Shown in pieces: positions 6,813 to 16,855 of a stretch of 64,000 nt of DNA. The position numbers and the translations under genes were made by a program. The notes beneath the pieces were generated by a model that searched no databases, was not told the origin of the DNA, and saw only the letters and a list, made by a program, of their open reading frames with translations. Numbering within the stretch: position 1 is the first letter of the stretch; each line of letters starts with the position of its first letter. The stretch comes from DATBGO01 sp036558005 (GTDB lineage: Bacteria; Actinomycetota; Actinomycetes; Streptosporangiales; Streptosporangiaceae), in contig DATBGO010000301.1 in the NCBI GenBank assembly GCA_036558005.1, positions 32,438 to 96,437 on the forward strand. Reading direction: 5' to 3'.

Positions 6813-9800
6813 ATGCCACGGCGGGGCAACACGGCCGGGCCGGACGCGACGGGACGGGGAACGGGAGCACCGGGTGACCGGCGGGTTAACCGGGGCGCGA
6901 GCGTGACCGGGCCGGCCAGGGACCGGTGGCTGCGGAGGCTGGCCGCCGAATGCTGGCGGTTCCGCAGGCTTACCCTGGTGGCGCTGGGCGGGAGCCTGCT
7001 GGCGACCGCGATGATCGCGGTCATCCCGCTGATTCAGCGCGACATCATCGACAACGCGATCCTTACCCGAAGGCAGCCGATCTGGCCGGGCGCGCTGGCG
7101 CTGATCGCCGCCGCCCTGATCACGTTCGCCGGCATCTACCTGCGGCGCTACCGCGGCGGGCGGCTCTCGCTGGACGTCCAGCACAGCCTGCGCACCGAGC
7201 TGTTCGGCTCGCTGTCGCGGCTGGACGGGGCCCGCCAGGACCAGCTGCACACCGGCCAGATCGTCAGCCGGTCCATATCGGACCTGAACATGGCGCAGAG
7301 CCTGCTCAGCATGGTGCCGCTGCTGCTGGGCAACCTCGTCCTGTTCGTCTTGTCGCTGGTCTTCATGCTGTTCCTGTCGCCGCTGCTCACGCTCATCGCG
7401 CTGGCCGTCGGGCCGGCCCTGTGGCTGATCGCCTACCAGTCCAGGACCCGGCTGTTCCCGGCCAGCTGGGACGCGCAGCAGCAGGCGGCGAACGTGGCGG
7501 GCGTGGTCGACGGCGCGGTCACCGGGGTGCGGGTGGTCAAGGGCTTCGGCCAGGAGGAGCAGGAGATCGGCCGGCTGGAGGGCGCCAGCCGGTGGCTGTA
7601 CGCCTCCCGGGTGCGCGCGGTCAGGCTGATGGCCCGCTACAACCCCTCGCTGCAGGCCATCCCGGCGCTCGGCCAGGTCGGGGTGCTGGCACTCGGCGGC
7701 TGGCTGGCGATCCGGCACTCGATCACGATCGGCACCTTCTTCGCGTTCTCCGCCTACCTGGCCCAGCTGGTCGGGCCGGTCCGCGCGCTGACCGGGCTGG
7801 TCACCATCGGCCAGGAAGCCAGGGCCAGCGTGATCAGGGTGTACGAGGTGATCGACTCCCGGCCGGCGCTGACCGAGAAGCCGGACGCGATCGCGCTGCC
7901 GGCCGGCGCCCGCGACGTCGAGCTGGACGACGTGACGTTCGGCTACCTGCCGTCCGAGCCGGTGCTGCGCGGGCTGTCGCTGCGGGTGCGCCCGGGCGAG
8001 ACGCTCGCGCTGGTCGGCACGTCCGGGTCCGGCAAGTCCACGATCTCGCTGCTGCTCCCCCGGTTCTACGACGTGCGCGGCGGCGCGGTGCGGATCGGCG
8101 GGCATGACGTCCGTGACCTCACCCTCGACTCGCTGCGCGCCTCGATCGGGCTGGTGATGGAGGACAGCTTCCTGTTCTCCGACTCGGTCCGGGCCAACAT
8201 CGCCTACGGCCGGCCCGACGCCACCATGGAGCAGGTGGTCGCGGCGGCCAGGGCAGCCGAGGCGGACGACTTCATCGAGGACCTGCCGCAGGGCTACGAC
8301 ACCGTGATCGGCGAGCAGGGACTGACCTTGTCCGGCGGCCAGCGCCAGCGGGTGTCGCTGGCTCGCGCGCTGATCACCGACCCGGCGATCCTGGTCCTGG
8401 ACGACGCCACGTCCGCGATCGACGCCAAGGTCGAGGCGCAGATCCACGCGACGCTGCGCAAGGTGATGGCAGGCCGGACCACGCTGCTGATCGCGCACCG
8501 GCGGTCCACCCTGCAGCTGGCCGACCGGATCGCGGTGCTGGACGAGGGCGCGCTGGTCGACCAGGGCACGAACGAGGAGCTGACCGGGCGCTGCGCGCTC
8601 TACCGGCTGCTGCTGGCCGGTCCCGGCGACGACGCTGAGGGCGTCGACGCCGGCGAGCTGGACTGCTACTCCAGCGAGGCCGCCGACCGGGCCGCGGCCA
8701 GCGCCGGATCCGTGGTCACCGAAGGCGCGGTAACGCCAGGCCTGTGGCCCGCCGCCGCGGCCGGCGCCGGCACCCCCGACGGGGCTAGCCCCAACGGGAC
8801 GGGCAGCTCCAACGGGGCCAGCACCCCCGGCGCGGCTAGCCCCAACGGGACGGGCAACTCCAACGGGGCCGGCCCCGCCACCGGGGCGGCGGGCGGCGCA
8901 CGCGGCCGGGCCGGGGCCGCGGCCGCCCGCAGCACCAGCATGCTGGCCTACATCCCGCCCAGCCCGGAACTGCTGGCCAAGGTGGACGCGCTGCCGCCGG
9001 CCACCGACGAGCCCGGGGTGAGCCAGTCCTGGGCGCGGGCCGGCGACCCGCACTTCCGGCTGCGGCGGCTGCTCAAGCCGTTCGCGGTCGCGCTGACCAT
9101 CGGCCTGGTGCTGGACGGGCTGGACGCGCTGGCCGGCATCGCCATGCCCGCACTGGTCCGCAACGGCATCGACAACGGCGTGCTGGCCACCGCGACCGGC
9201 GCGGTGCTGCTGATCGCGCTGGCCGCGCTCGGCATCGTGCTCGCCGACTGGGTGGTCAACGCGGTGCAGACCTACGTGGTCGGCCGCAACGGGGAGCGGC
9301 TGCTGTACGCGCTGCGGGTGAAGATCTTCGCGCAGCTGCAGCGGCTCGGCCTCGACTACTACGAGCGCGAGCTGTCGGGCCGGATCATGACCAGGATGAC
9401 CACCGACGTGGACGCGCTGTCCAGCTTCCTGCAGACCGGCCTGATCACGATGGTCAACTCGGGCCTGTCGTTCATCGGCGTTTTCATCGCGCTGCTGTTC
9501 ATCAACGTCCGGCTCGGGCTGGTGCTGTTCGCGCTGCTGCCGGTGCTGATCGCGGCCAGCGTGGTGTTCCGGGCCAAGTCGTCGAAGGCCTACACCGAGG
9601 CGCGGGAGAAGGTCAGCGTGGTGAACGCCAGCCTGCAGGAGAACGTCGCCGGGCTGCGGGTCGCGCAGGCCTACCGGCGCGAGCAGGTCAACGCGGACCG
9701 GTTCGCCGGGCTGAGCGAGGCCTACCTCGGCGCCCGGCTGCGCGCCCAGCGCTACATCGCGCTCTACTTCCCGTTCGTCCAGGCGCTGTCCACCGTGGCC

Positions 9801-10784
9801 GGGGCGCTGGTGCTGTTCGCCGCGGCCGGCCAGGTACACAGCGGGGCGCTCAAGGCCGGCGGCCTGATCGCCTACCTGCTCTACATCGACCTGCTGTTCT
9901 CGCCGGTGCAGCAGCTGTCCCAGGTGTTCGACGGCTACCAGCAGGCGGCGGTCGGGCTGCGCCGGATCTCCGGCCTGCTCCGGATGCCCACCTCGACCCC
10001 GCAGGCGGCCGTGCCGATCATCCCGCGGCGCCGGCTGCGGGGCGCGCTGGAACTGCGTGACGTGCGCTTCAGGTACCCGGGCCAGCACCAGGACGCGCTG
10101 GCCGGGGTGAGCCTGTCGGTCGCGCCCGGCGAGACGGTGGCCCTGGTCGGCCAGACCGGCGCGGGCAAGTCCACGCTGGTCAAGCTCGTGGCCAGGTTCT
10201 ACGACGTGACCTCGGGCAGCCTGCTGGCGGACGGGATCGACATCCGCGACTTCGACCTGCCCGGCTACCGGCAGCAGCTCGGCGTGGTGCCGCAGGAGCC
10301 GTACCTGTTCGCGGGCACGGTGCGGGACGCGATCGCCTACGGCAGGCCGGACGCCACCGACGCGGAGGTGGAGGCCGCGACCCGCGCGGTCGGCGCGATC
10401 GAGATGATCGCCCGGCTGCCCGGCGGGTTCGGCCACGAGGTCGCCGAGCGGGGCCGGAACCTGTCGGCCGGCCAGCGGCAGCTGATCGCGCTGGCCCGCG
10501 CCTACCTGGTCGACCCGGCGATCCTGCTGCTGGACGAGGCGACGGCGGCGCTCGACATGGCCGCCGAGGCCGCGGTGAACAAGGCCACCGAGCAGCTCGC
10601 CGCCCGGCGCACCACCCTGGTGGTGGCGCACCGGCTGACCACCGCGGCCAGGGCCGACCGGATCGTCGTGGTGGAGCACGGCCGGATCGCCGAGATCGGC
10701 AGCCACGACGAGCTGCTGGCCCGCGGCGGCAGCTACGCGCAGATGTGGGCGACGTTCACCGGGGACGCCGAGCTGGTCGCCTGA
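6813..10784 (+). CDS. Single-chain (TMD-NBD)x2 ABC exporter
   Basis: A 1323-residue protein containing two complete half-transporters in one chain, which in bacteria are usually separate subunits. Half 1 has membrane helices (about 45-320) and an NBD with Walker A GTSGSGKST (about 402-410), signature LSGGQRQR (about 505) and Walker B LVLDDATSAID, with Asp in place of the catalytic Glu. Half 2 has membrane helices (about 750-1060) and an NBD with GQTGAGKST (about 1112), LSAGQRQL and LLLDEATAALD. The halves are joined by a Gly/Ala/Ser/Asn-rich linker with an internal repeat. This is the multidrug or lipid exporter class; the substrate is unknown. The start may be the GTG at 6903. The 3' end overlaps the convergent MFS gene by 52 bp. 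Confidence 0.88.
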   Translation: MPRRGNTAGPDATGRGTGAPGDRRVNRGASVTGPARDRWLRRLAAECWRFRRLTLVALGGSLLATAMIAVIPLIQRDIIDNAILTRRQPIWPGALALIAAALITFAGIYLRRYRGGRLSLDVQHSLRTELFGSLSRLDGARQDQLHTGQIVSRSISDLNMAQSLLSMVPLLLGNLVLFVLSLVFMLFLSPLLTLIALAVGPALWLIAYQSRTRLFPASWDAQQQAANVAGVVDGAVTGVRVVKGFGQEEQEIGRLEGASRWLYASRVRAVRLMARYNPSLQAIPALGQVGVLALGGWLAIRHSITIGTFFAFSAYLAQLVGPVRALTGLVTIGQEARASVIRVYEVIDSRPALTEKPDAIALPAGARDVELDDVTFGYLPSEPVLRGLSLRVRPGETLALVGTSGSGKSTISLLLPRFYDVRGGAVRIGGHDVRDLTLDSLRASIGLVMEDSFLFSDSVRANIAYGRPDATMEQVVAAARAAEADDFIEDLPQGYDTVIGEQGLTLSGGQRQRVSLARALITDPAILVLDDATSAIDAKVEAQIHATLRKVMAGRTTLLIAHRRSTLQLADRIAVLDEGALVDQGTNEELTGRCALYRLLLAGPGDDAEGVDAGELDCYSSEAADRAAASAGSVVTEGAVTPGLWPAAAAGAGTPDGASPNGTGSSNGASTPGAASPNGTGNSNGAGPATGAAGGARGRAGAAAARSTSMLAYIPPSPELLAKVDALPPATDEPGVSQSWARAGDPHFRLRRLLKPFAVALTIGLVLDGLDALAGIAMPALVRNGIDNGVLATATGAVLLIALAALGIVLADWVVNAVQTYVVGRNGERLLYALRVKIFAQLQRLGLDYYERELSGRIMTRMTTDVDALSSFLQTGLITMVNSGLSFIGVFIALLFINVRLGLVLFALLPVLIAASVVFRAKSSKAYTEAREKVSVVNASLQENVAGLRVAQAYRREQVNADRFAGLSEAYLGARLRAQRYIALYFPFVQALSTVAGALVLFAAAGQVHSGALKAGGLIAYLLYIDLLFSPVQQLSQVFDGYQQAAVGLRRISGLLRMPTSTPQAAVPIIPRRRLRGALELRDVRFRYPGQHQDALAGVSLSVAPGETVALVGQTGAGKSTLVKLVARFYDVTSGSLLADGIDIRDFDLPGYRQQLGVVPQEPYLFAGTVRDAIAYGRPDATDAEVEAATRAVGAIEMIARLPGGFGHEVAERGRNLSAGQRQLIALARAYLVDPAILLLDEATAALDMAAEAAVNKATEQLAARRTTLVVAHRLTTAARADRIVVVEHGRIAEIGSHDELLARGGSYAQMWATFTGDAELVA
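8784..8870 (+). repeat. 36-bp direct repeat encoding the exporter linker
   Basis: Positions 8784-8819 and 8835-8870 are identical except for one base. They encode two copies of ASPNGTG(S/N)SNGA in the linker joining the two transporter halves. The spacer encodes a matching low-complexity stretch. Confidence 0.8.
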
Positions 10785-12037
10785 GCCCCGGCCGGGCCGG
10801 GCAGCGCGGGCGCGGGGTCGTCCGAGCGCAGGCGGCGCACGTCCCGCGGGATCAGCGCGAGCGCCGATGCCGCCACGATCAGAGCGGCGGCGCCGTACTG
10901 CACGGCGGGCACCCCGACGGCCGCGGCGACCGGGCCGGCCACCAGCGCGCCGGCCGGCATGGCCATCACCGTGCCGAGCGCGTCATACGCCGACACCCGG
11001 GCCAGCTTGTCCGGCGGGATCCGCCGGGCCAGCGTGACCGTCCACTGGACCATCAGGATCTCCAGCGTGATGCCCAGGCCGAAGGAGGCCGCGCAGATCA
11101 GCGGCAGCGGCCAGAGCATGGCCAGCGAGAGCGGCCCGACCGCGATCGCGAGCCCGATCCCGGTCACGAACAGGACCGGCCGCGCGGGGGTGAACCGCAG
11201 CGACACCAGGCCGCCCACGATCAGCCCGACCGCGTCCGCGGCGGTGATCGCGCCCCAGGCCGCGGGCCCGCCCAGGCCCGCCCTGGCGACCACCGGGCCG
11301 AGCACCTCGAACGAGCCGTACCAGGCCATCATGACCACCGCGAACTGCAGCACGACCACCCACAGCCAGGTGTGCGACCGGAACTCCGACCAGCCATCGC
11401 GCAGGTCGCGCACGATCCCCGGGCGCGCGTCCGGGCGCAGCCCGGTGACCTTGATGCGCAGCAGCAGCGGGATCGTGCTGAGCAGCCCGGCGCCGCAGAT
11501 CAGCAGCGCCCAGCCGGGCCCGGCCGCAGCCACGAAGAACCCGGCGATCGTCGCGCCGCCCATCTGGCCGCCGTTCATCGCCAGCCGGCTCACCGCGCTG
11601 GCCTGCTGCAGCAGCTCACCGGTCACCAGCCGGGGCAGCAGCGCCTGGGACGCCGGGTAGAAGATCGCCATCCCCGAGCCGGTCACCACCTCCAGGCAGA
11701 TCATCTGCCACAGCGCCGGGTGGCCGGCCACCACCAGCAGCCCGAAGCTCCCCTCGCCCAGCGCGATCATCGCGTTCGCCGCGACGATCACCCGCTGCGG
11801 CGGCAGCCGGTCCGCCACCACGCCGCCGACCATGGTGAACACCAGCGACGGGGCGATCTGCGCGGCCAGCACGTAGGACAGGTCCGCGGTCGATCCGGTG
11901 GCGTCCAGCACCGCGAACGAGACCCCGACGATCGAGAACGCGAACGCGGCAGGGGCCAGCAGCCGGTCGGCCAGCAGCAGCCGGAAATCACCTGCCCGCA
12001 GCACCGGGAAACGGCGCAGCAGCGCACCCGCGAGCAT
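10733..12037 (-). CDS. MFS transporter
   Basis: A 434-residue major facilitator with about 12 membrane segments, resembling drug or siderophore exporters of the MFS_3/enterobactin-exporter type. After the first helices it has the characteristic loop GGVVADRLPPQRVIVAANA between TM2 and TM3, and a second-half counterpart SLRFTPARPVLFVTG. The ATG at 12035-12037 begins MLAGALLRRFPVLRAGDFRLLLADRLLAP. The end runs 52 bp into the convergent ABC exporter gene. Substrate unknown; the pairing of two exporters back to back could mean shared defence against toxic compounds. Confidence 0.85.
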   Translation of the reverse strand: MLAGALLRRFPVLRAGDFRLLLADRLLAPAAFAFSIVGVSFAVLDATGSTADLSYVLAAQIAPSLVFTMVGGVVADRLPPQRVIVAANAMIALGEGSFGLLVVAGHPALWQMICLEVVTGSGMAIFYPASQALLPRLVTGELLQQASAVSRLAMNGGQMGGATIAGFFVAAAGPGWALLICGAGLLSTIPLLLRIKVTGLRPDARPGIVRDLRDGWSEFRSHTWLWVVVLQFAVVMMAWYGSFEVLGPVVARAGLGGPAAWGAITAADAVGLIVGGLVSLRFTPARPVLFVTGIGLAIAVGPLSLAMLWPLPLICAASFGLGITLEILMVQWTVTLARRIPPDKLARVSAYDALGTVMAMPAGALVAGPVAAAVGVPAVQYGAAALIVAASALALIPRDVRRLRSDDPAPALPGPAGAQATSSASPVNVAHICA

Positions 12038-12141
12038 GACGTTGGCACCCGTTTCTTGATTGACGATTCAGGGCTGGGGCCTCTCGATGCTAGCCAGCCG
12101 GCCTGGCCCGCGGGAAATGCTTTTCCGTAGGTAGAGTCACC

Positions 12142-12180
12142 ATGCGGGCCGAGGGAGTTCCGCAGCCCGGAAGGAGCTGA
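12142..12180 (+). other. Possible 12-residue leader ORF upstream of the CoxL-type gene
   Basis: ATG at 12142 opens a frame of 12 codons (MRAEGVPQPGRS) ending in TGA at 12178-12180. The ribosome-binding sequence AAGGAG (12171-12176) for the GTG start at 12187 lies inside it. A TAGAGT box at 12132-12137 could be a -10 element. Chance cannot be excluded. Confidence 0.25.
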
Positions 12181-12186
12181 TGGACG

Positions 12187-14496
12187 GTGAGCATCCTGGG
12201 TACCCGGGTGCTGCGCGTGGAGGATCCGCGGTTCCTGACCACCGGCGGCGTGTACACCGAAGACCTTCAGGACGAACGCCTCGCGGGCGCCTGTCATGCC
12301 TTCTTCGTGCGCTCCCCGGTGGCGCACGCCAGGATCACCGGCATCAGCACCAGCCAGGCGGCCGCCGCCCCCGGCGTCGTCGCCGTGTTCACCGCCGGCG
12401 ACCTGGACCTGGACCCGGTCCGGCCGCCTGGCGAGTTCAACCAGCACATGCTCCGCCCGCTGCTGGCGTCCGGCCTGGTGCGCTATGTCGGCGAGCCGGT
12501 CGCCGTCGTCGTCACCGAGCAGCTGTACCAGGGCGAGGACGCGGCCGAGCTCGTCGACGTCGACTACGACCCGCTGCCCGCGGTCGTCGACGTGGCGGAC
12601 GCGGCGGCCGGCCAGGTGCTGCTGTTCGAGGCGGCCGGCACCAACGTGGTGGGCACGTTCGGCGGCGCGGGCGAGCTGGATGAGCACCTGCTCGACGGCT
12701 GCGAGGCGGTGGTGACGCGCGAGATCGTCAACCAGCGGCTCGCCCCGGCGCCGATGGAGAGCCGCGCGGCCGCGGCCGCGTGGGGCCAGGACGGGCGGCT
12801 GACCGCCTGGATCCCGAACCAGGGCGCGCAGAGCACCAGGGGTTCGATGGCCCGGCTGCTCGGGATCGAGCCCGGCCAGGTCCGGGTCATCACCCCGGAT
12901 GTCGGCGGCGCGTTCGGCGCGAAGTTCGGCGCCGACTCCGAGCACGCCCTGGTGGCGTGGGCGGCCAGGCGGCTGGGACGCCCGGTGCGGTGGAGCGAGA
13001 CCAGGTCGGAGAACCTGGTCTCGATGACGCACGGCCGCGCTCAGCGGCAGACGATCACGATCGGCGGCCGCAGGGACGGCACCGTGCTGGCCTACCGGCT
13101 GGAGGTGCTGCAGGACACCGGCGCCTACCCGCGGCTCGGCGCGTTCCTGCCCGAGCTCACCATCCTGATGGCGCCGGGGCCCTACGTGATCGAGCGCGCC
13201 GAGGCGGTGGCCCGGTCGGTCGCCACCAACACCACCCCGGTCGGCGCTTACCGGGGCGCCGGGCGGCCGGAGGCGACCGCCGCGCTGGAACGGGCCATGG
13301 ACCTGTTCGCCGCCGAGATCGGGATGGACCCGGCGCAAGTCCGGCGCAAGAACCTGCTCGCCCCGTTCACCGAGCCGCACGAGACCAAGTTCGGCGCGCG
13401 GTATGACAGCGGGGACTACGCCGGGGCCCTGGACCGGGTGCTGGCGGCGGCGGGCTACGACGAGCTGCGCCGCGACCAGGCCCGCCGCCGCGAGCGCGGC
13501 GACACCGTGCAGCTGGGCATCGGGGTGTCCTGTTACGTGGAGATAACCGGCGGCGGCGACGAGGCGGGCGCGCCGCACGAGAACGCGACCGTCGAGGTCC
13601 ACCCGGACGGCACCGCGACGATCCTCACCGGCACCTCACCGCACGGTCAGGGGCACGAGACCGCCTGGGCGATGCTGGCCAGCGAGGAACTCGGCATCCC
13701 GGTGGAGAAGATCACGCTGCGCTGGGGCGACACCGACCTGATCCCCGAGGGCGGCGGCACCGGCGGGTCGCGCAGCCTGCAGCAGGGCGGCGCCGCGGTC
13801 CGCCAGGCCGCCCAGGAACTGATCGAGGTCGCCAGGGAGCGGGCCGCGGACGCGCTGGAGGCCAGCGCGGGTGACCTGCGGTTCAACCCGGCCCGCAGCG
13901 CGTTCGAGGTGGCCGGTGACCCCGACGCCGCGGTGCCGCTGGCCGGCCTGGCCGATGGTGAGCGGCTGCTGGTGCGGGCGGTGTTCAGCGCGCCGGGCGC
14001 CACCTACCCGTTCGGCGCGCACGTCGCGGTCGCCGAGGTGGACACCGAGACCGGCAAGGCGGTGCTGCGGCGGCTGATCGCGGTCGACGACGCGGGGACC
14101 GTGCTCAACCCGCTGCTCGCCGAGGGGCAGCGGCACGGCGGCCTGGCCCAGGGCGCCGCCCAGGCGTTCCTGGAAGAGGTCGTCTACGACGGCGACGGCA
14201 ACCCGCTGACCGCGACCCTGGCCGACTACCCGTTCCTGTCCGCGACCGAGGTGCCCAGCTTCGAGCTGGTCGACATGCAGACGCCGACCAGCTACAACCC
14301 GCTCGGGGCCAAGGGCATCGGCGAGGCCGGCAGCATCGGCTCCACCCCCGCCGTGCAGAGCGCGATCATCGACGCGCTCGCTCACCTGGGGGTGCGTCAC
14401 ATCGACCTGCCCGCCACGCCGCAGCGGGTCTGGCAGGCACTGCAGGACGGGTCAGCCCCGATGGCACCGCCACAGGCCGGAACGGAGAACGCGTAG
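12187..14496 (+). CDS. Form II CO dehydrogenase-like / xanthine dehydrogenase family large subunit (Mo-binding)
   Basis: A 769-residue molybdopterin-containing catalytic subunit. The start GTG at 12187 has AAGGAG 10 bp upstream. The family landmarks are VLRVEDPRFLTTGGVYTED at the N-terminus, RYVGEPVAVVV, DVGGAFGAKFG, and GAKGIGEAGSIGS with Glu713 as the expected catalytic base. The active-site loop reads VGAYRGAGR (354-360). In the literature AYRGAGR marks form II proteins, whereas proven CO dehydrogenases (form I) have AYRCSFR. The true substrate is therefore unknown and need not be CO; an aldehyde or N-heterocycle is possible. It is the first gene of an L-S-M operon whose small-subunit ATG directly follows this stop codon. 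Confidence 0.9.
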   Translation: MSILGTRVLRVEDPRFLTTGGVYTEDLQDERLAGACHAFFVRSPVAHARITGISTSQAAAAPGVVAVFTAGDLDLDPVRPPGEFNQHMLRPLLASGLVRYVGEPVAVVVTEQLYQGEDAAELVDVDYDPLPAVVDVADAAAGQVLLFEAAGTNVVGTFGGAGELDEHLLDGCEAVVTREIVNQRLAPAPMESRAAAAAWGQDGRLTAWIPNQGAQSTRGSMARLLGIEPGQVRVITPDVGGAFGAKFGADSEHALVAWAARRLGRPVRWSETRSENLVSMTHGRAQRQTITIGGRRDGTVLAYRLEVLQDTGAYPRLGAFLPELTILMAPGPYVIERAEAVARSVATNTTPVGAYRGAGRPEATAALERAMDLFAAEIGMDPAQVRRKNLLAPFTEPHETKFGARYDSGDYAGALDRVLAAAGYDELRRDQARRRERGDTVQLGIGVSCYVEITGGGDEAGAPHENATVEVHPDGTATILTGTSPHGQGHETAWAMLASEELGIPVEKITLRWGDTDLIPEGGGTGGSRSLQQGGAAVRQAAQELIEVARERAADALEASAGDLRFNPARSAFEVAGDPDAAVPLAGLADGERLLVRAVFSAPGATYPFGAHVAVAEVDTETGKAVLRRLIAVDDAGTVLNPLLAEGQRHGGLAQGAAQAFLEEVVYDGDGNPLTATLADYPFLSATEVPSFELVDMQTPTSYNPLGAKGIGEAGSIGSTPAVQSAIIDALAHLGVRHIDLPATPQRVWQALQDGSAPMAPPQAGTENA

Positions 14497-15796
<1,300 letters not shown>

Positions 15797-15800
<4 letters not shown>

Positions 15801-16243
15801 CCGAGGCCGAACACGGTCAGCAGCACCAGCACGACCGTGAGGACGGCGAACAGGCCGTGGCCGACCACCACCGCGACCGGGAAGTTGCTCTCGGCCGGGG
15901 TGGCCCGCAGGGCCGGCGCCGACCCTGGCTGCTCGGCGGCCCCTACGGTGAGCGTCACCGTGGACTCCCGGTAGACCGACAGCCAGCGCCGCAGCATGGT
16001 CAGGCCGAGCGCCGCGACCGCGAGCAGGATCACCAGTGCCGCGTCAGCCAGCCGGTCGTCCGCGGCGATCAGGTAGACGATCCAGATCGCGAGGCCCGCC
16101 ACTGCCAGCAGGACGTGGCCGAAAACCACGGCGGCGGGCAGCCGGCTCTCCCCGTTACCGCCGTATTCGATCAGCCAGATGGCGAACATGAACAGCCCGA
16201 ATGAGGCAGCAGCGAGCCAGCTGATGAGCGCAACCGTAGTCAT
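15797..16243 (-). CDS. Membrane protein of unknown function
   Basis: A small membrane protein (148 residues from MTTVALISWLAAAS) with four hydrophobic segments: N-terminal ISWLAAASFGLFMFAIWLI, LPAAVVFGHVLLAVAGLAIWIVYLIA, LADAALVILLAVAALGLTML and C-terminal VVVGHGLFAVLTVVLVLLTVFG. Two related segments (AAVVFGHVLLAV and AVVVGHGLFAVLTV, each with a Gly-His pair) suggest an internal repeat with possible haem or metal-binding His residues. The frame is open to 16288, but the residues before MTTV are not hydrophobic or family-like. It is convergent with, and overlaps by 4 bp, the CoxM-type gene. Confidence 0.7.
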
Positions 16244-16855
16244 GTACTCTCTCGCGCGCAGACGAAACCCCCCGGCGGGTGGCGGCAAGGCCGCGCTGCC
16301 CGCCCCGGCACCAGCCGGCCTACGCCTTATTTACGGCGCGATGAAGACAGCTGGTTCAGTTAATCTCAGAACCTGCATATCCGGACTGACCAATTTAATT
16401 GGGGTGAAAGTCCGTAAGCCAGGTGCCTGCCCCGGCGCCGCGCGGGCGCGGCGCTCTTAGCCCGCCCCCCGAGCGCGGGCTAGGCGCGGACGGCGTCCTG
16501 GCAGCGGCGCGGGGGCAGGGCACGGTGCGTGACTCACTCCCCCCGAGCGAGCCGGGGCGGCGGCGCCCTGTCCGTACCCCCGTCCGGACTGGGCCGCCGC
16601 GACCCCATCGCACCCCTGACTACCCCACCGAGTCTGCCCGGTCCCCGGTCCGGATCGCCCCACGTGTTCACGTAGTGCTGCCTAAGTGACGGTCGTCAGG
16701 AAGACGTGATTGCGGTGGCCGGCCGGTCGAAATGCGGGGCTTTGGCCTGGTGACCATCGAGTACTACATATGTAGCCTGGCGTCAGGGCTAGCCGGAGCG
16801 GAATGACCTGGCAACGCGGTGTCGTTGTACAGGCAAAATTCGGGGGAGGTCAGCC
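16244..16855. promoter_or_regulatory. 612-bp intergenic region, partly AT-rich, with hairpin and palindrome
   Basis: This region lies between the divergent membrane protein and GAF-LuxR regulator genes. Positions about 16320-16405 are unusually AT-rich for this genome. They contain a two-part hairpin: CGGACT (16382-16387) pairs with AGTCCG (16409-16414), enclosing CCAAT/ATTGG. Next comes about 250 bp of Pro/Arg-codon-like GC-rich DNA without a credible gene. A perfect 12-bp palindrome CTACATATGTAG lies at 16764-16775, 80 bp before the regulator start. GGGGGAGGT at about 16841-16849 is the regulator ribosome-binding site. Confidence 0.4.
16764..16775. promoter_or_regulatory. Perfect 12-bp palindrome, candidate operator
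   Basis: CTACATATGTAG reads the same on both strands and lies 80 bp upstream of the GAF-LuxR regulator ATG. It is an AT-rich island in GC-rich DNA, as expected for a dimeric regulator site and possibly for autoregulation. Confidence 0.4.

Noticed and set aside
6165..10706. A 1513-codon open frame antisense to the ABC exporter
   Set aside because: Arg/Gly/Gln/His-rich with no domain; high GC removes stops on the opposite strand of real genes. The plus-strand exporter has all its motifs.
12187..14496. Calling the enzyme a proven CO dehydrogenase
   Set aside because: The active-site motif is AYRGAGR, not the AYRCSFR of form I enzymes, so CO oxidation is not supported by sequence.
16382..16425. 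Cobalamin or other riboswitch suggested by GGTGAAAGTCCG
   Set aside because: The rest of the cobalamin riboswitch core (for example the GCCACTG box) is absent, and the downstream gene is a regulator rather than a B12 gene. Kept only as an unexplained hairpin.
16423..16689. An 88-codon plus-strand frame in the 612-bp intergenic region
   Set aside because: Pro/Arg/Gly-only composition, no ribosome-binding site and no domain; more likely non-coding.
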